The translations under genes were made by a program, and so were the position numbers. Shown here one piece after another: positions 25,128 to 34,212 of a stretch of 64,000 bases of DNA. The stretch is from Scatosoma sp045533485 (lineage in GTDB: Bacteria; Bacillota; Clostridia; Christensenellales; Borkfalkiaceae): NCBI GenBank assembly GCA_045533485.1, contig JAZSHX010000019.1, forward strand, positions 10,952-74,951, read 5' to 3'. Position 1 is the stretch's first letter. Each line of letters begins with the position of its first letter. Under the pieces are notes generated by a model. The model saw only the letters and a program-made list of their open reading frames with translations. It was not told the DNA's origin and searched no databases.

Positions 25128-26729
25128 TTAGTTTAAACCTTCAAAAATTTCCACGCCGCGTTTTTTCAGCCACAGCCAAAGCACTACGCTCGCCGCCGCC
25201 ATTGCAAAAATAGCAAACGCCAAATACACCATAACAGGCGCGGTTGTAAACAATTTACCAAAAAGGAAATTACCGCCCAAAACAAGCCCTGCAATCCCCC
25301 AGCCGACAAACATAGACACCAGCACGGATAAGCTTTGTTTTACCGCGACTATCTCACTCGTCCATTTTAAGTTAGGTAATTTTAAATTGATGGCAAGTCC
25401 CGAAAGCGCCGTTAAAAGCGTTACTGCGGAAAGCGCAAGCACCGCCATCAGCGTGGCAAAAACACCCAGATGGAAAATGATACCCACCGCAATCATACTC
25501 ACCCAAAGCGGAATTGCCGTAACGGCGCAATGCAACGCGATTTTCGCCAAAAATACCGTCGTTGTGCTCACGGGCATAGAGCGAAGCACCCACAAGCTTT
25601 CCCCTTCTAAGGAAACGGACGACGCCGTGATTACGTTGGTGGTGGCGATAAAGCACGCAACCAGCGTGATAATGGCGGCGATTACCTGTTTGTCGCCGCT
25701 CCACGCGTTAATGCTTGCGCGCATATTGCCGTCAATCAACATATACCCCACGAAAACGAGCGCGATCACACCGCCCAAACCACAGTTGAAAAATATCATA
25801 GCGTTGCCGAAAAAGCGCTTGCTTTCCTTGATAAACAGCGCAAAAAATTGCGAACGGACTTTTGCGGTTTTTTCTTTGTACTTCGCGCGCAAATCGCCGC
25901 GTTTCATGGTCGCAAGCGGAATGAACGTAGCCGAAACCAACAAATATCCCAACGCGAAAAGTCCCAAGAAAATAGCCGTGAACACGACCATGGGTACCCA
26001 TTCGCCCATTGCGGCAAGCCCTAATTGCCAAAACGGATACAACGCCACTTTCAGCGTTTGCCCGATTTGTTCGCCGTGTACAAGCACGTAATTTAACCCG
26101 TCCTGCAACTTGGAAAAGCCGACAGAATAGGCGATCATAAACGCGAATAAACCGATAATCGTCACTAAATTTTTCGCAGGCAAACGCACGGTAATCAGCG
26201 CCAACAACCAACCGATTAAACAGCCCAGCGCAAGCGTACCAAACGGCATCACCAGCAATACAAGCAAACAACCGACTATCGCCGAAAAGGTTACGCCCAC
26301 TACGGTAAAATAGCATATCATTGCAGGGATACACGTCATCGTAATCAAAAGCAATGCAAGCAAATATTGCCCGATCATACGGGTGAGCAATATCATCCAC
26401 GACGGAATGGGCATCGAGAATAATAATTCGTTATCCTTTGCGTCGTATACCTGCGATTTCACCATAAAGATAACCAGCACACTGCTTATGGAAAAGCCCA
26501 TGGAGGTGAGTAAGGCAAAATACACCCAGCCCAACCCCGCCAGCACCAGCGGTTCGCACATGGAATTACTCAAATCCCAAAATAAATACACTACCGCGCC
26601 TACGGCATAGACAATCAACGCGCCGATTAAAACAGCCATCCACGGTTTACGCTTTTCCGCCTTTTTCCCTTCAAAGGAAAAGGTAGAAAACATTTGTAAA
26701 AACTGCTTTTTAATAAGCGCCTTAAACAT
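25128..26729 (-). CDS. ABC-2 type transporter permease, about 12 membrane segments
   Basis: A 533-residue integral membrane protein with hydrophobic segments throughout, in two similar halves, and a Lys/Arg-rich loop near 275-295. DAKDNELLFSMPIP followed by a membrane segment is a pattern seen in ABC-2 permeases of the putative ABC exporter group. It overlaps the upstream ATPase gene by 8 bp and so forms a two-gene transporter. The substrate is unknown; lipid, peptide or drug export is possible. Confidence 0.8.
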   Translation of the reverse strand: MFKALIKKQFLQMFSTFSFEGKKAEKRKPWMAVLIGALIVYAVGAVVYLFWDLSNSMCEPLVLAGLGWVYFALLTSMGFSISSVLVIFMVKSQVYDAKDNELLFSMPIPSWMILLTRMIGQYLLALLLITMTCIPAMICYFTVVGVTFSAIVGCLLVLLVMPFGTLALGCLIGWLLALITVRLPAKNLVTIIGLFAFMIAYSVGFSKLQDGLNYVLVHGEQIGQTLKVALYPFWQLGLAAMGEWVPMVVFTAIFLGLFALGYLLVSATFIPLATMKRGDLRAKYKEKTAKVRSQFFALFIKESKRFFGNAMIFFNCGLGGVIALVFVGYMLIDGNMRASINAWSGDKQVIAAIITLVACFIATTNVITASSVSLEGESLWVLRSMPVSTTTVFLAKIALHCAVTAIPLWVSMIAVGIIFHLGVFATLMAVLALSAVTLLTALSGLAINLKLPNLKWTSEIVAVKQSLSVLVSMFVGWGIAGLVLGGNFLFGKLFTTAPVMVYLAFAIFAMAAASVVLWLWLKKRGVEIFEGLN

Positions 26730-27447
26730 GTTCGCCCCCTGCCTTTTCCGCTATTTCCAAAAATACGTTTTCTAAGCTGGTATCCCCTTTCACTTCGTCC
26801 ATGGTACCTGCTTTTATCAATTTACCGCCCTTGATAATCGCCACTTTATCACACAGCTTTTCCGCCACTTCCAACACGTGCGTGGAGAAGAAAATGGCGC
26901 ATCCGTTGTCGCAAAGCTCACGCATTACACCCTTCACTGCGTGCGCCGCTTTGGGATCAAGCCCCACGAACGGTTCGTCCATCACGATTAATTTCGGGCT
27001 GTGCACAAGCGCCGCGATAATGGCAAGCTTTTGCTTCATACCGTGCGAATAGGAAGAAACTTTTTGCGCCAAATCGTTCGTCAATTCAAACAAATCGCCG
27101 TATTTTTTAATGATGGCTTGACGGGTATCTGCAGGCACTTTGTAAATATCCGCCACGAAATTGAGATAGCCGATACCCGACATAAAGCCGTACAAATCGG
27201 GGTTATCGGGAATGTACGCAATTTGCTTTTTACAAGCGAGCGCGTCCTTTTTCACGGACACGCCGTCCACGTAAATTTCCCCTTCTTCAAAGCCCAAAAT
27301 ACCACAAACAGCTTTTATCGTCGTGGTTTTCCCCGCGCCGTTGTGGCCGATAAATCCGTAAATTTCCCCTTTTTGAATATGCAAACTTACGTTGTCTACC
27401 GCCTTTTTATCGCCGTAGGATTTGCTCAAATTTTCAATTCTTAACAT
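26722..27447 (-). CDS. ABC transporter ATP-binding protein
   Basis: A 241-residue ATPase subunit. Walker A is GHNGAGKTT (about 33-41), the Q-loop region AYIPDNPDLYGFM, the signature SYSHGMKQKL (variant of LSGGQ), Walker B LIVMDEPFVGLD and the H-loop FSTHVLE. The YSxGMxQ signature is typical of ABC-2 drug or bacteriocin exporters. It pairs with the overlapping permease. Its promoter lies 35 bp upstream. Confidence 0.92.
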   Translation of the reverse strand: MLRIENLSKSYGDKKAVDNVSLHIQKGEIYGFIGHNGAGKTTTIKAVCGILGFEEGEIYVDGVSVKKDALACKKQIAYIPDNPDLYGFMSGIGYLNFVADIYKVPADTRQAIIKKYGDLFELTNDLAQKVSSYSHGMKQKLAIIAALVHSPKLIVMDEPFVGLDPKAAHAVKGVMRELCDNGCAIFFSTHVLEVAEKLCDKVAIIKGGKLIKAGTMDEVKGDTSLENVFLEIAEKAGGEHV

Positions 27448-27481
27448 AATTCCGCTCCATAGTTATATATTTGATATTAAA

Positions 27482-27510
27482 ATGATATCACTTTTTATAA
27501 ATATTGTCAA
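27482..27510 (-). promoter_or_regulatory. Promoter of the ABC-2 transporter unit
   Basis: TTGACA (27510-27505), a 17-bp spacer and TATCAT (27487-27482) on the minus strand. Confidence 0.8.
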
Positions 27511-27541
27511 GTATTTTTTACAAAAAAAATTAAGAAATTAA

Positions 27542-27566
27542 AAAGCAGGCAAAAATCACCTGCTTT
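27542..27566 (-). terminator. tgt terminator
   Basis: AAAGCAGG and CCTGCTTT form the stem; on the minus strand TTTAATTTCTT and a T-run follow. Confidence 0.8.
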
Positions 27567-27578
27567 CGTGTATCTATT

Positions 27579-28709
27579 TTACCATTTGCCTTCGCCGCCG
27601 TATTTTTGATAAAATTCGCGCGTGTATTCTTTGACGTAACCGCTCAAAATCGATTGACGAAGCCCTTTCATCAGCTTATGCAAGAACGTAATGTTATGCA
27701 AGCTTAACAGCATCGCGCCGTACATTTCGTTCGTATTGATAAGGTGGCGCAAATACGCTTTCGTGTAATTTTTACAGCAATAGCAATCGCACTCATCGTC
27801 AAGGGGTGTGAAATCTTCTTTATATCTGCCGTTTCTCACCACCACTCTGCCGTGAGAAGTCATCGCCGTGCCGTTGCGCGCGATACGCGTTGCCAACACG
27901 CAGTCGAACATATCCACACCGCGGAGCGTGCCCTCGATAAGGCAATCGGGCGAGCCGACGCCCATCAAATATCTGGGTACGTCGGTGGGGAGCTTGGGTT
28001 GCAAGAAATCCAACAGCTCGTACATAATGGGTTTGGGTTCGCCCACGGAAAGGCCGCCGATGGCGATACCGTGTTTCACGAACGGCAAGGTGCGCGCTAA
28101 GCTCTCCGCGCGCAAATCCTTATACATATTGCCCTGCACGATAGGAAAAAGCGCTTGTTCGGGCTTATCGTGGAATTTATAACAGCGTTCCAGCCACGCC
28201 GCCGTGCGCTTCATCGCCGCTTCCGCCTGCGCGTGGTTGTAGCCGTACTCACTGCACTCATCAAACGCCATAATGATATCCGCGCCAAGGTTTTGTTCCA
28301 CCTGCATAGCTTTTTCGGGCGTAAAGAAATGCTTACTGCCGTCAATATTCGACGAAAATTCCACGCCTGCGTCGGTGATTTTGTTCAGCTTGCCAAGCGA
28401 AAACACTTGGAAGCCGCCGCTGTCCGTCAAAATGGGCTTATCCCAGTTCATAAACTTGTGCAAGCCGCCTGCTTTTTTGACGATCTCATCGCCCGGACGC
28501 ATATATAAATGGTAGGTGTTGGACAAAATAATTTGCGAACCGGCTTCTTTCAAGTCGCGCGGAAACACGCCCTTGACGGTCGCTTGCGTACCGACGGGCA
28601 TATATACGGGCGTTTCAATGTCGCCGTGCGGCGTGTGTAAAATGCCTGCGCGTGCGCCCGTTTCTTCATCTACTTTTTGCAGTTCAAAAGAGAAAAATTC
28701 GTTATTCAA
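27579..28709 (-). CDS. tgt: Queuine tRNA-ribosyltransferase
   Basis: Tgt exchanges guanine-34 of GUN-anticodon tRNAs for preQ1 or queuine. The 376-residue protein shows HTPHGDIETPVYMPVGTQAT, SNTYHLYMRPG, LTDSGGFQVFSLG with the catalytic-site Asp, IMAFDECSEYG, GGLSVGEP and the zinc-site region CDCYCCKNYTKAYLRHL. No ATG fits: the promoter overlaps the upstream part of the open frame, so I assign a TTG start at 28709, which has AAGGGAG 5 nt upstream and gives the normal N-terminus. No queA or preQ1 gene is next to it. Confidence 0.93.
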   Translation of the reverse strand: MNNEFFSFELQKVDEETGARAGILHTPHGDIETPVYMPVGTQATVKGVFPRDLKEAGSQIILSNTYHLYMRPGDEIVKKAGGLHKFMNWDKPILTDSGGFQVFSLGKLNKITDAGVEFSSNIDGSKHFFTPEKAMQVEQNLGADIIMAFDECSEYGYNHAQAEAAMKRTAAWLERCYKFHDKPEQALFPIVQGNMYKDLRAESLARTLPFVKHGIAIGGLSVGEPKPIMYELLDFLQPKLPTDVPRYLMGVGSPDCLIEGTLRGVDMFDCVLATRIARNGTAMTSHGRVVVRNGRYKEDFTPLDDECDCYCCKNYTKAYLRHLINTNEMYGAMLLSLHNITFLHKLMKGLRQSILSGYVKEYTREFYQKYGGEGKW

Positions 28710-28749
28710 GGTTGCTCCCTTTCCTTTTCGTTGATATATTTTCCCAACG

Positions 28750-28778
28750 ATTATACCACATTTTTTACGTTTTTGCAA
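28750..28778 (-). promoter_or_regulatory. tgt promoter
   Basis: TTGCAA (28778-28773), a 17-bp spacer and TATAAT (28755-28750) on the minus strand. It shows that the open frame upstream of 28743 is not translated. Confidence 0.85.
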
Positions 28779-28799
28779 TCAATTTTACTGCGCATTTAT

Positions 28800-28829
28800 T
28801 TGACACTTGTGCGTAAAAAGCGGTATAAT
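28800..28829 (+). promoter_or_regulatory. Promoter of the PHP phosphatase gene
   Basis: TTGACA (28800-28805), an 18-bp spacer and TATAAT (28824-28829), divergent from the tgt promoter with 22 bp between their -35 boxes. Confidence 0.85.
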
Positions 28830-28849
28830 GTTGGTTGGAGAGTAAAATT

Positions 28850-29611
28850 ATGTTATTTAATTATCACACGCACACAAAACGCTGTAATCACGCGCAGGGC
28901 GAAGAAAGAGAATACGTAGAACACGCCGTCAAAAGCGGTTTGAAAACGCTGGGTTTTTCCGACCACGCGCCCTACGTATTTCCCGACACCGATTATCAAT
29001 CGTCGTTCCGTATGAAACAGGACGAACTGTTTGCGTATGCGGAAACGGTGCGCGCACTTGCTAAGGAATATCAAAAGGACATCCGTATTCTTTGCGGTTT
29101 TGAGCTGGAATATTATCCCGATTTCCACAAGCAAGAAATGGCGTTTTTGTCGCAAATAAAGCCCGATTATTTGTTGCTTGGTCAGCATTTCGTCGGCAAC
29201 GAATTTTCTAAATTGAATTCGACGGGCATTACAACGGACGATTTTGCGCTCACCTTGTACGTAACGCAGGTGCTTGCAGGGCTTGCCACGGGCAACTTTT
29301 TGTATTTGGCGCACCCCGATATTGCCGGCGTTTCCTGCTCCCCCGAAGTGGTAGACAGAGAATACCGCCGTTTGTGCGAAGGCGCAAAGCGTATGGGCAT
29401 CCCCGTGGAAATCAACTTTTTGGGAATACGCGATAAGCGCCGTTATCCCAGCGAAAGGTTTTTTCAAATTGCAGGCGAAGTGGGCACGAGCGTGATTTTC
29501 GGCTCGGACGCGCACGAACCGTGGGTAGTAAACGATACGGAAAGCGAAAAAATCGCTTGGGACATGGCGAAACGCTTGGGCTTAAAGGTAATAGATAAAC
29601 CGATATTGTAA
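28850..29611 (+). CDS. PHP-domain histidinol-phosphatase-like hydrolase
   Basis: A 253-residue PHP metallohydrolase. Motifs: NYHTHTKRCNHA (metal ligands), GFSDHAPY, GFELEYYPDF, LGQHFV, LYLAHPDI, and FGSDAHEPW near the C-terminus. The family includes histidinol phosphatases of the HisK type, but no other his gene is nearby, so the substrate is open. The ATG at 28850 follows GGAGAG; the upstream TTG was rejected. A second PHP protein is at 46890. Confidence 0.82.
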   Translation: MLFNYHTHTKRCNHAQGEEREYVEHAVKSGLKTLGFSDHAPYVFPDTDYQSSFRMKQDELFAYAETVRALAKEYQKDIRILCGFELEYYPDFHKQEMAFLSQIKPDYLLLGQHFVGNEFSKLNSTGITTDDFALTLYVTQVLAGLATGNFLYLAHPDIAGVSCSPEVVDREYRRLCEGAKRMGIPVEINFLGIRDKRRYPSERFFQIAGEVGTSVIFGSDAHEPWVVNDTESEKIAWDMAKRLGLKVIDKPIL

Positions 29612-29630
29612 AGATATTGTATAGATAAAA

Positions 29631-29658
29631 ACTCCGTTGTTCACAACGGAGTTTTTTG
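29631..29658 (+). terminator. Terminator of the PHP gene
   Basis: ACTCCGTTG and CAACGGAGT with a TTCA loop, followed by TTTTTG. Confidence 0.9.
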
Positions 29659-29682
29659 TTTGATGAAGTTGTTTTCATATAA

Positions 29683-29823
29683 CGTCAAAACGGGTAGATG
29701 CAAGCAAGACAAGGCAACCGCGGATTTCCCGACGGGAGTTTACTTGGGCGTAAACGAGCAAGAGGAAACGTAAGGTTAACGAAGTATTGCGAAGCATATA
29801 CGCGTTTCGTTTGTAAAAAGCAG
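29683..29823 (-). repeat. Structured intergenic repeat, copy R3
   Basis: A 141-bp unit next to the stop codon of the exporter gene. On the minus strand: GCTTTTTACAAACGAAACGC, then CTTCGCAATACTTCGTTAAC, a central hairpin GTTTACGCCCAAGTAAAC, CTCCCGTCGGGAAA and TTGCCTTGTCTTGCTTG, ending CCCGTTTTGACG. Nearly colinear with R2. Confidence 0.75.
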
Positions 29824-31812
29824 TTACTCTAACTCAAACGCGCCCGTGTAGAGTTGATAATACGTGCCTTTTTGTTGAATAAGCTGTTCGTGCGTGCCGC
29901 GTTCGATAATTTCGCCGTGATCCAGCACCATGATGGCATCCGAGTTACGCACGGTCGAAAGACGGTGCGCGATAACGAATACCGTTCTGCCGTGCATAAG
30001 TTTATCCAAACCGTCCTGTACCAGCGCTTCCGTACGCGTATCGATAGACGAAGTAGCTTCGTCCAAAATCATTACGGGGGGATCGGCAACCGCCGCGCGT
30101 GCAATAGACAAAAGCTGTCTTTGTCCTTGCGAAAGGTTTGCGCCGTTGTTGGTAAGCTGCGTTTGATACCCTTCGGGCAAACGGCAAATAAAATCGTCCG
30201 CGTTGGCAAGCTTCGCCGCCGCAATACACTCTTCGTCCGTTGCGTTCAATTTCCCGTAGCGGATATTATCCATAACCGTGCCCGTAAACAGGTTTACATA
30301 CTGCAAAACGATACCCAAGGAACGGCGCAAATCGGCTTTACGGATTTTCGTGATATTGATACCGTCGTAGCGAATTTTCCCGTCCGCAATATCGTAGAAA
30401 CGGTTGATAAGGTTGGTAATCGTCGTTTTGCCTGCGCCCGTCGCGCCCACAAACGCGATTTTTTGCCCGGGCTTTGCATACAGAGAAACGTCTTTCAGCA
30501 CCTGCTTTTCGGGCGTGTACCCAAAGTCTACGTTTTCCATCACGATATCGCCTTGCAGCTTGGTATACGTCGTCGTGCCGTCGTCTTTATGGTAATGCTT
30601 CCACGCCCAAACGCCCGTGTGCTTATCCGTTTCCGTCACATTGCCCTGTTCGTCTTCTTTGGCGTCCACAAGCACTACGTACCCGTCGTCTTGTTCGGGC
30701 TGTTCGTCCATCAGCGTGAATACACGGCTTGCGCCTGCCAAGCCCATCGCAATCATAGACACTTGTTGCGACATTTGGTTGATAGACATCGTGAAGTTTT
30801 TACTCATACTCAAAAAGGCGATCAAGATACCCACGCCAAGGGGCGCAATGCCGTGGAAAATACTGCTAAACCCGATATTCGGTACAGCCGTTGCCAGCAT
30901 AATACCGCCGACTATCGTCAAAAGCACGTAATTGAAATTGCCCACGTTGTTCAAGATAGGGCCTAAAATATTGCCGTAGGTGTTGGCCTTCACGCTGTCG
31001 CTGTTGAGCTGGTCGTTGTGTTTGTCGAAATCTATTTTGGCTTGTTCTTCGTGCGTGAATACCTTCACCACCTTTTGCCCTTTCATCATTTCTTCCACAA
31101 AACCTTCCGTTTTTGCAAGCGAACGCTGGCGCGACACCATATATTTGGCGCTGTTGCCGCCGATACGCTTAATCAAGAAGGTCATAAGGAAGGTCGCCGC
31201 CGCCACGATCAGCCCCAGCCAAATGCTGTACCAAATCATAAGCGCCACGGAGAATACCAAGCGCAAAGAGTTTGTGATAAGCGCAGGGATAGATTGCCCG
31301 ATAAGCTGACGCGTTGCGTCCGTATCGTTGGTGTAGGTACTCATAATTTCCCCGTGCGCGTGCGTATCGAAATACTTGATAGGCAGCGCTTGCATTTTTG
31401 CAAACATTTCCGCGCGCAGCTTATACAGCATACCCTGCGTAATGCCTGCCATAATGCGGTGATAGAAAAAGCTAACGATTACGACCAACCCGTACATGCT
31501 TGCCATGAGCGCAATCGCGGTGAACAGTTCTTTCTTTACCGCCGCGTAGCCGTTTGCCACGCCCTTGGGTATAATATCGTCAATCAGCGTTTGTAAAAAC
31601 ACCGTGCTGACCAAGGAGCTTAACGAATCGATAACGATACACGCAAGCACCAACGTAAGCCGCCATTTGTATTGACCAAACAGCATTTTCAATAAACGCT
31701 TAAACGTACCTTTTTTGATTGCGCCTTTGGGCATTTTCGGCATGCCCCTACCGCCGCCGCGCATGGGCGGCATAGGACGCGATTGTTCGTGTTTTTGTTG
31801 CGCTTCCGCCAT
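29824..31812 (-). CDS. ABC exporter half-transporter with the canonical ATP site
   Basis: A 662-residue fused membrane/ATPase protein of the multidrug type. A Pro/Gly/Met-rich cytoplasmic tail (1-35) precedes six membrane segments. The ATPase has Walker A GATGAGKTT, Q-loop VLQYVNLF, signature LSQGQRQLL, Walker B MILDEATSSID with the catalytic Glu, and H-loop AHRLSTV. A stretch near 385-415 between the two domains is unusually long. It overlaps the partner gene by 1 nt (TAATG). Together they form a heterodimeric exporter controlled by the MarR gene upstream. Confidence 0.92.
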   Translation of the reverse strand: MAEAQQKHEQSRPMPPMRGGGRGMPKMPKGAIKKGTFKRLLKMLFGQYKWRLTLVLACIVIDSLSSLVSTVFLQTLIDDIIPKGVANGYAAVKKELFTAIALMASMYGLVVIVSFFYHRIMAGITQGMLYKLRAEMFAKMQALPIKYFDTHAHGEIMSTYTNDTDATRQLIGQSIPALITNSLRLVFSVALMIWYSIWLGLIVAAATFLMTFLIKRIGGNSAKYMVSRQRSLAKTEGFVEEMMKGQKVVKVFTHEEQAKIDFDKHNDQLNSDSVKANTYGNILGPILNNVGNFNYVLLTIVGGIMLATAVPNIGFSSIFHGIAPLGVGILIAFLSMSKNFTMSINQMSQQVSMIAMGLAGASRVFTLMDEQPEQDDGYVVLVDAKEDEQGNVTETDKHTGVWAWKHYHKDDGTTTYTKLQGDIVMENVDFGYTPEKQVLKDVSLYAKPGQKIAFVGATGAGKTTITNLINRFYDIADGKIRYDGINITKIRKADLRRSLGIVLQYVNLFTGTVMDNIRYGKLNATDEECIAAAKLANADDFICRLPEGYQTQLTNNGANLSQGQRQLLSIARAAVADPPVMILDEATSSIDTRTEALVQDGLDKLMHGRTVFVIAHRLSTVRNSDAIMVLDHGEIIERGTHEQLIQQKGTYYQLYTGAFELE

Positions 31813-33584
31813 TATTCGTCACCCCCTTCCGTTTGTCTGCTTTTCGTTTGCGCTTCGTAAATTTCACGGTAAACGTCGCTGGTTTGCATCAACTCTTCGT
31901 GCGTGCCTTTCGCGATAATTTGACCGCCGTCCAAAACGATAATACAATCGGCGTGTTCCACCGACGCCACGCGTTGCGCAATGATAATTTTCGTCGTATC
32001 GGGGATTTCTTTGGTGAACGCGTTTCTAATCAACGCGTCCGTTTTCATATCCACCGCCGACGTAGAGTCGTCCAAAATGAGCACTTTGGGCTTTCTCAAT
32101 AAAGCACGCGCGATACAAAGCCGTTGCTTTTGACCGCCCGAAACGTTAGAACCGCCCTGTTCGATATAGGTATCGTACCCGTCGGGGAACGCGCGGATAA
32201 ATTCGTCCGCCTGTGCAAGCTGGCACGCACGCACGATTTCTTCGTCCGTAGCGTTTTCATCGCCCCAACGCAAGTTCTCTTTGATCGTGCCTGCGAACAA
32301 TACGTTCTTTTGCAGAACGACCGCCACTTCCTTTCTAAGTACGTCCAGCTTATAATCCTTTACGTTAACGCCGCCCACGTACACGTTGCCTTCCGTAGCG
32401 TCGTACAAACGGGAAATGAGCTGGATAAGCGTCGTTTTCGACGAGCCCGTACCGCCTAAAATACCGACGGTCGCGCCCGACGGAATATCTAAATTGATAG
32501 TAGACAGCGCCCATTTATTTGCCGTTTGCGAATACTTAAACCCAACGTTTTCAAAACGCACGCTGCCGTCCTGCACGTTATCAACGCCGTTTTCCTTTTC
32601 CACGATATCACTGTCTTCGTTGAGCACTTCCGCGATACGGCGCATGGACTCAAACGACATCGTGAGCATAACGAAAATCATGGAGAACATCATGCACGCC
32701 GACAAAATTTGTATGCCGTAAGTGATTACCGCCGAAAGTTCGGTGGGCATAAAATCGCCGCTAACCGTACCCGAACCGATGATGGTCTTTGCACCAAGAT
32801 AGGAAATGAGCACCGCAGCAAAGTTGATAAAGAACACCATAATCGGGTTATTGAGCGCAAGGATTTTTTCCGCTTTCGTGAAATCGTTGCGTACCTGCCC
32901 TGCCGCTTTTTCAAATTTTTCCACTTCGTAGTCTTCACGCACAAACGCCTTGACTACGCGTACGCCGCCCACGTTTTCCTGCACGGAATTGTTCAGCGCG
33001 TCGTACTTTTTGAAAATGCGCTTGAAAAGCGGCATAACGATACGCGCGATACCGAAAATCGCACAAGCCAAAACGGGCACGATCACCACGAAAATCCACG
33101 CAAGCTTTGCGTTGATGGTAAAGCTCATAATGATGGCGAACAAAAATTGCAAGGGCACGCGAATGGCGATACGCAAGCTCATTTGATAGGATTGCTGTAC
33201 GTTGGTCACGTCCGTCGTCAAACGGGTTACCAGCGACGACGTGGAAAATTTATCCACGTTGGCAAAAGAGAATTTTTGCACTTTATAGAACAAATCGTGG
33301 CGCAGGTTGGTGGCAAACCCACAGCTTGCCTGCGCGGCAAACTTACCTGCAAACGCCCCCGACAGCATCGACATCGCCGCTAAAACGATAAGCGCCGCGC
33401 CATAAGTTAAGATATGCGCCAACGCTCCGTCGCCCAACAGCTTACTTTCATTGATCATTTGCGCCATCAAAAAGGGAATTAAGCATTCGCAAAATGCTTC
33501 TATCGCCATAAAGCAGGGCGTTATCAAGGACGGCTTTTTATATTGCCGCACGCTTCCCAAAAGCGTTTTAATCGTTTTAATCAT
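31812..33584 (-). CDS. ABC exporter half-transporter with a degenerate ATP site
   Basis: A 590-residue half-transporter. Six membrane segments are followed by an ATPase with Walker A GGTGSSKTT, signature VSGGQKQRL, Walker B LILDDSTSAVD (Asp in place of the catalytic Glu) and AQRVASV in place of the H-loop His. These changes mark the non-catalytic site of heterodimeric exporters such as BmrCD, LmrCD and TM287/288. It overlaps marR by 8 bp and the partner by 1 nt, so translation of all three is coupled. Confidence 0.92.
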   Translation of the reverse strand: MIKTIKTLLGSVRQYKKPSLITPCFMAIEAFCECLIPFLMAQMINESKLLGDGALAHILTYGAALIVLAAMSMLSGAFAGKFAAQASCGFATNLRHDLFYKVQKFSFANVDKFSTSSLVTRLTTDVTNVQQSYQMSLRIAIRVPLQFLFAIIMSFTINAKLAWIFVVIVPVLACAIFGIARIVMPLFKRIFKKYDALNNSVQENVGGVRVVKAFVREDYEVEKFEKAAGQVRNDFTKAEKILALNNPIMVFFINFAAVLISYLGAKTIIGSGTVSGDFMPTELSAVITYGIQILSACMMFSMIFVMLTMSFESMRRIAEVLNEDSDIVEKENGVDNVQDGSVRFENVGFKYSQTANKWALSTINLDIPSGATVGILGGTGSSKTTLIQLISRLYDATEGNVYVGGVNVKDYKLDVLRKEVAVVLQKNVLFAGTIKENLRWGDENATDEEIVRACQLAQADEFIRAFPDGYDTYIEQGGSNVSGGQKQRLCIARALLRKPKVLILDDSTSAVDMKTDALIRNAFTKEIPDTTKIIIAQRVASVEHADCIIVLDGGQIIAKGTHEELMQTSDVYREIYEAQTKSRQTEGGDE

Positions 33585-34059
33585 GTTTGCTTTCTCCTTT
33601 CTTGTTTTTTACGCAACATTTACACGGCTCTTCCTTGCCGTCCGTCACGTTTTCGTATACGCGCTGTAAAAACCCGAAAAGCATCGCGCGCTCTTCTTCG
33701 CTAAACCCTTTCAAAAGCAGGTCTTCCATCTCCTTGCGGTGGGCGCGCATCGCACGGAAATTGCTCCACTCCTTTTCCGTGAGCTTGACAACCTTTGCAC
33801 GTCTGTCGGCAGTGCTTTGCTCTATTTCCACAAGCCCTTTTTCCTGCAAACGGGAAACCAGCCCGAACACCGTTGCGTGCGTGCAATCCAAAAACTTTTC
33901 GATATCGCGCATCGTCACTTCTTTGTCTTCGCATTTGTGCAAATACCACAAAACCTTGCCCTGCGAAAAGGTAAATTCACGCTTACGCGCGCTTTCGTTG
34001 GCGCGTTTTTCCAGCTTTTCGCTTATCTTCTTTAAGTACATGCCTACGTGTTCACTCAT
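33577..34059 (-). CDS. MarR-family repressor of the ABC exporter operon
   Basis: A 160-residue winged-helix protein. The DNA-binding part includes TMRDIEKFLDCTHATVFGLV and the wing STADRRAKVVKLTEKE, flanked by dimerisation helices. A cysteine-rich tail EPCKCCVKNKK is unusual and could sense oxidants or metals. AAAGGAG precedes the ATG. A perfect palindrome in its own promoter spacer suggests direct autorepression; the two exporter genes follow with overlaps, as in other MarR-efflux operons. Confidence 0.92.
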   Translation of the reverse strand: MSEHVGMYLKKISEKLEKRANESARKREFTFSQGKVLWYLHKCEDKEVTMRDIEKFLDCTHATVFGLVSRLQEKGLVEIEQSTADRRAKVVKLTEKEWSNFRAMRAHRKEMEDLLLKGFSEEERAMLFGFLQRVYENVTDGKEEPCKCCVKNKKGESKHD

Positions 34060-34085
34060 ATTTTTCTCCTTTTATACACTCTTTT

Positions 34086-34114
34086 ATTATATGTAGCATG
34101 CTACAAAATGTCAA
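34086..34114 (-). promoter_or_regulatory. marR promoter with palindromic operator in the spacer
   Basis: TTGACA (34114-34109), a 17-bp spacer and TATAAT (34091-34086) on the minus strand. The spacer holds the perfect palindrome TGTAGCATGCTACA (34092-34105) directly against the -10 box. Confidence 0.85.
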
Positions 34115-34164
34115 CCGTTTGCACGGGAATATATACAACTTTTCACAAAATTTTCATAAAGAAA

Positions 34165-34192
34165 ACGGACTGCCTTTTTACGGGCAATCCGC
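34165..34192 (-). terminator. Terminator of the first LRR lipoprotein gene
   Basis: ACGGACTGCC and GGCAATCCGC pair over ten positions (wobbles included); the minus strand continues in TTTTCTTT. Confidence 0.7.
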
Positions 34193-34212
34193 TTTTTAAT
34201 GTATTCGTTTCT

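Noticed and set aside
28710..28778. N-terminal extension of Tgt to 28778
   Set aside because: This part of the frame overlaps the tgt promoter; a TTG with a good SD at 28709 gives the family N-terminus.
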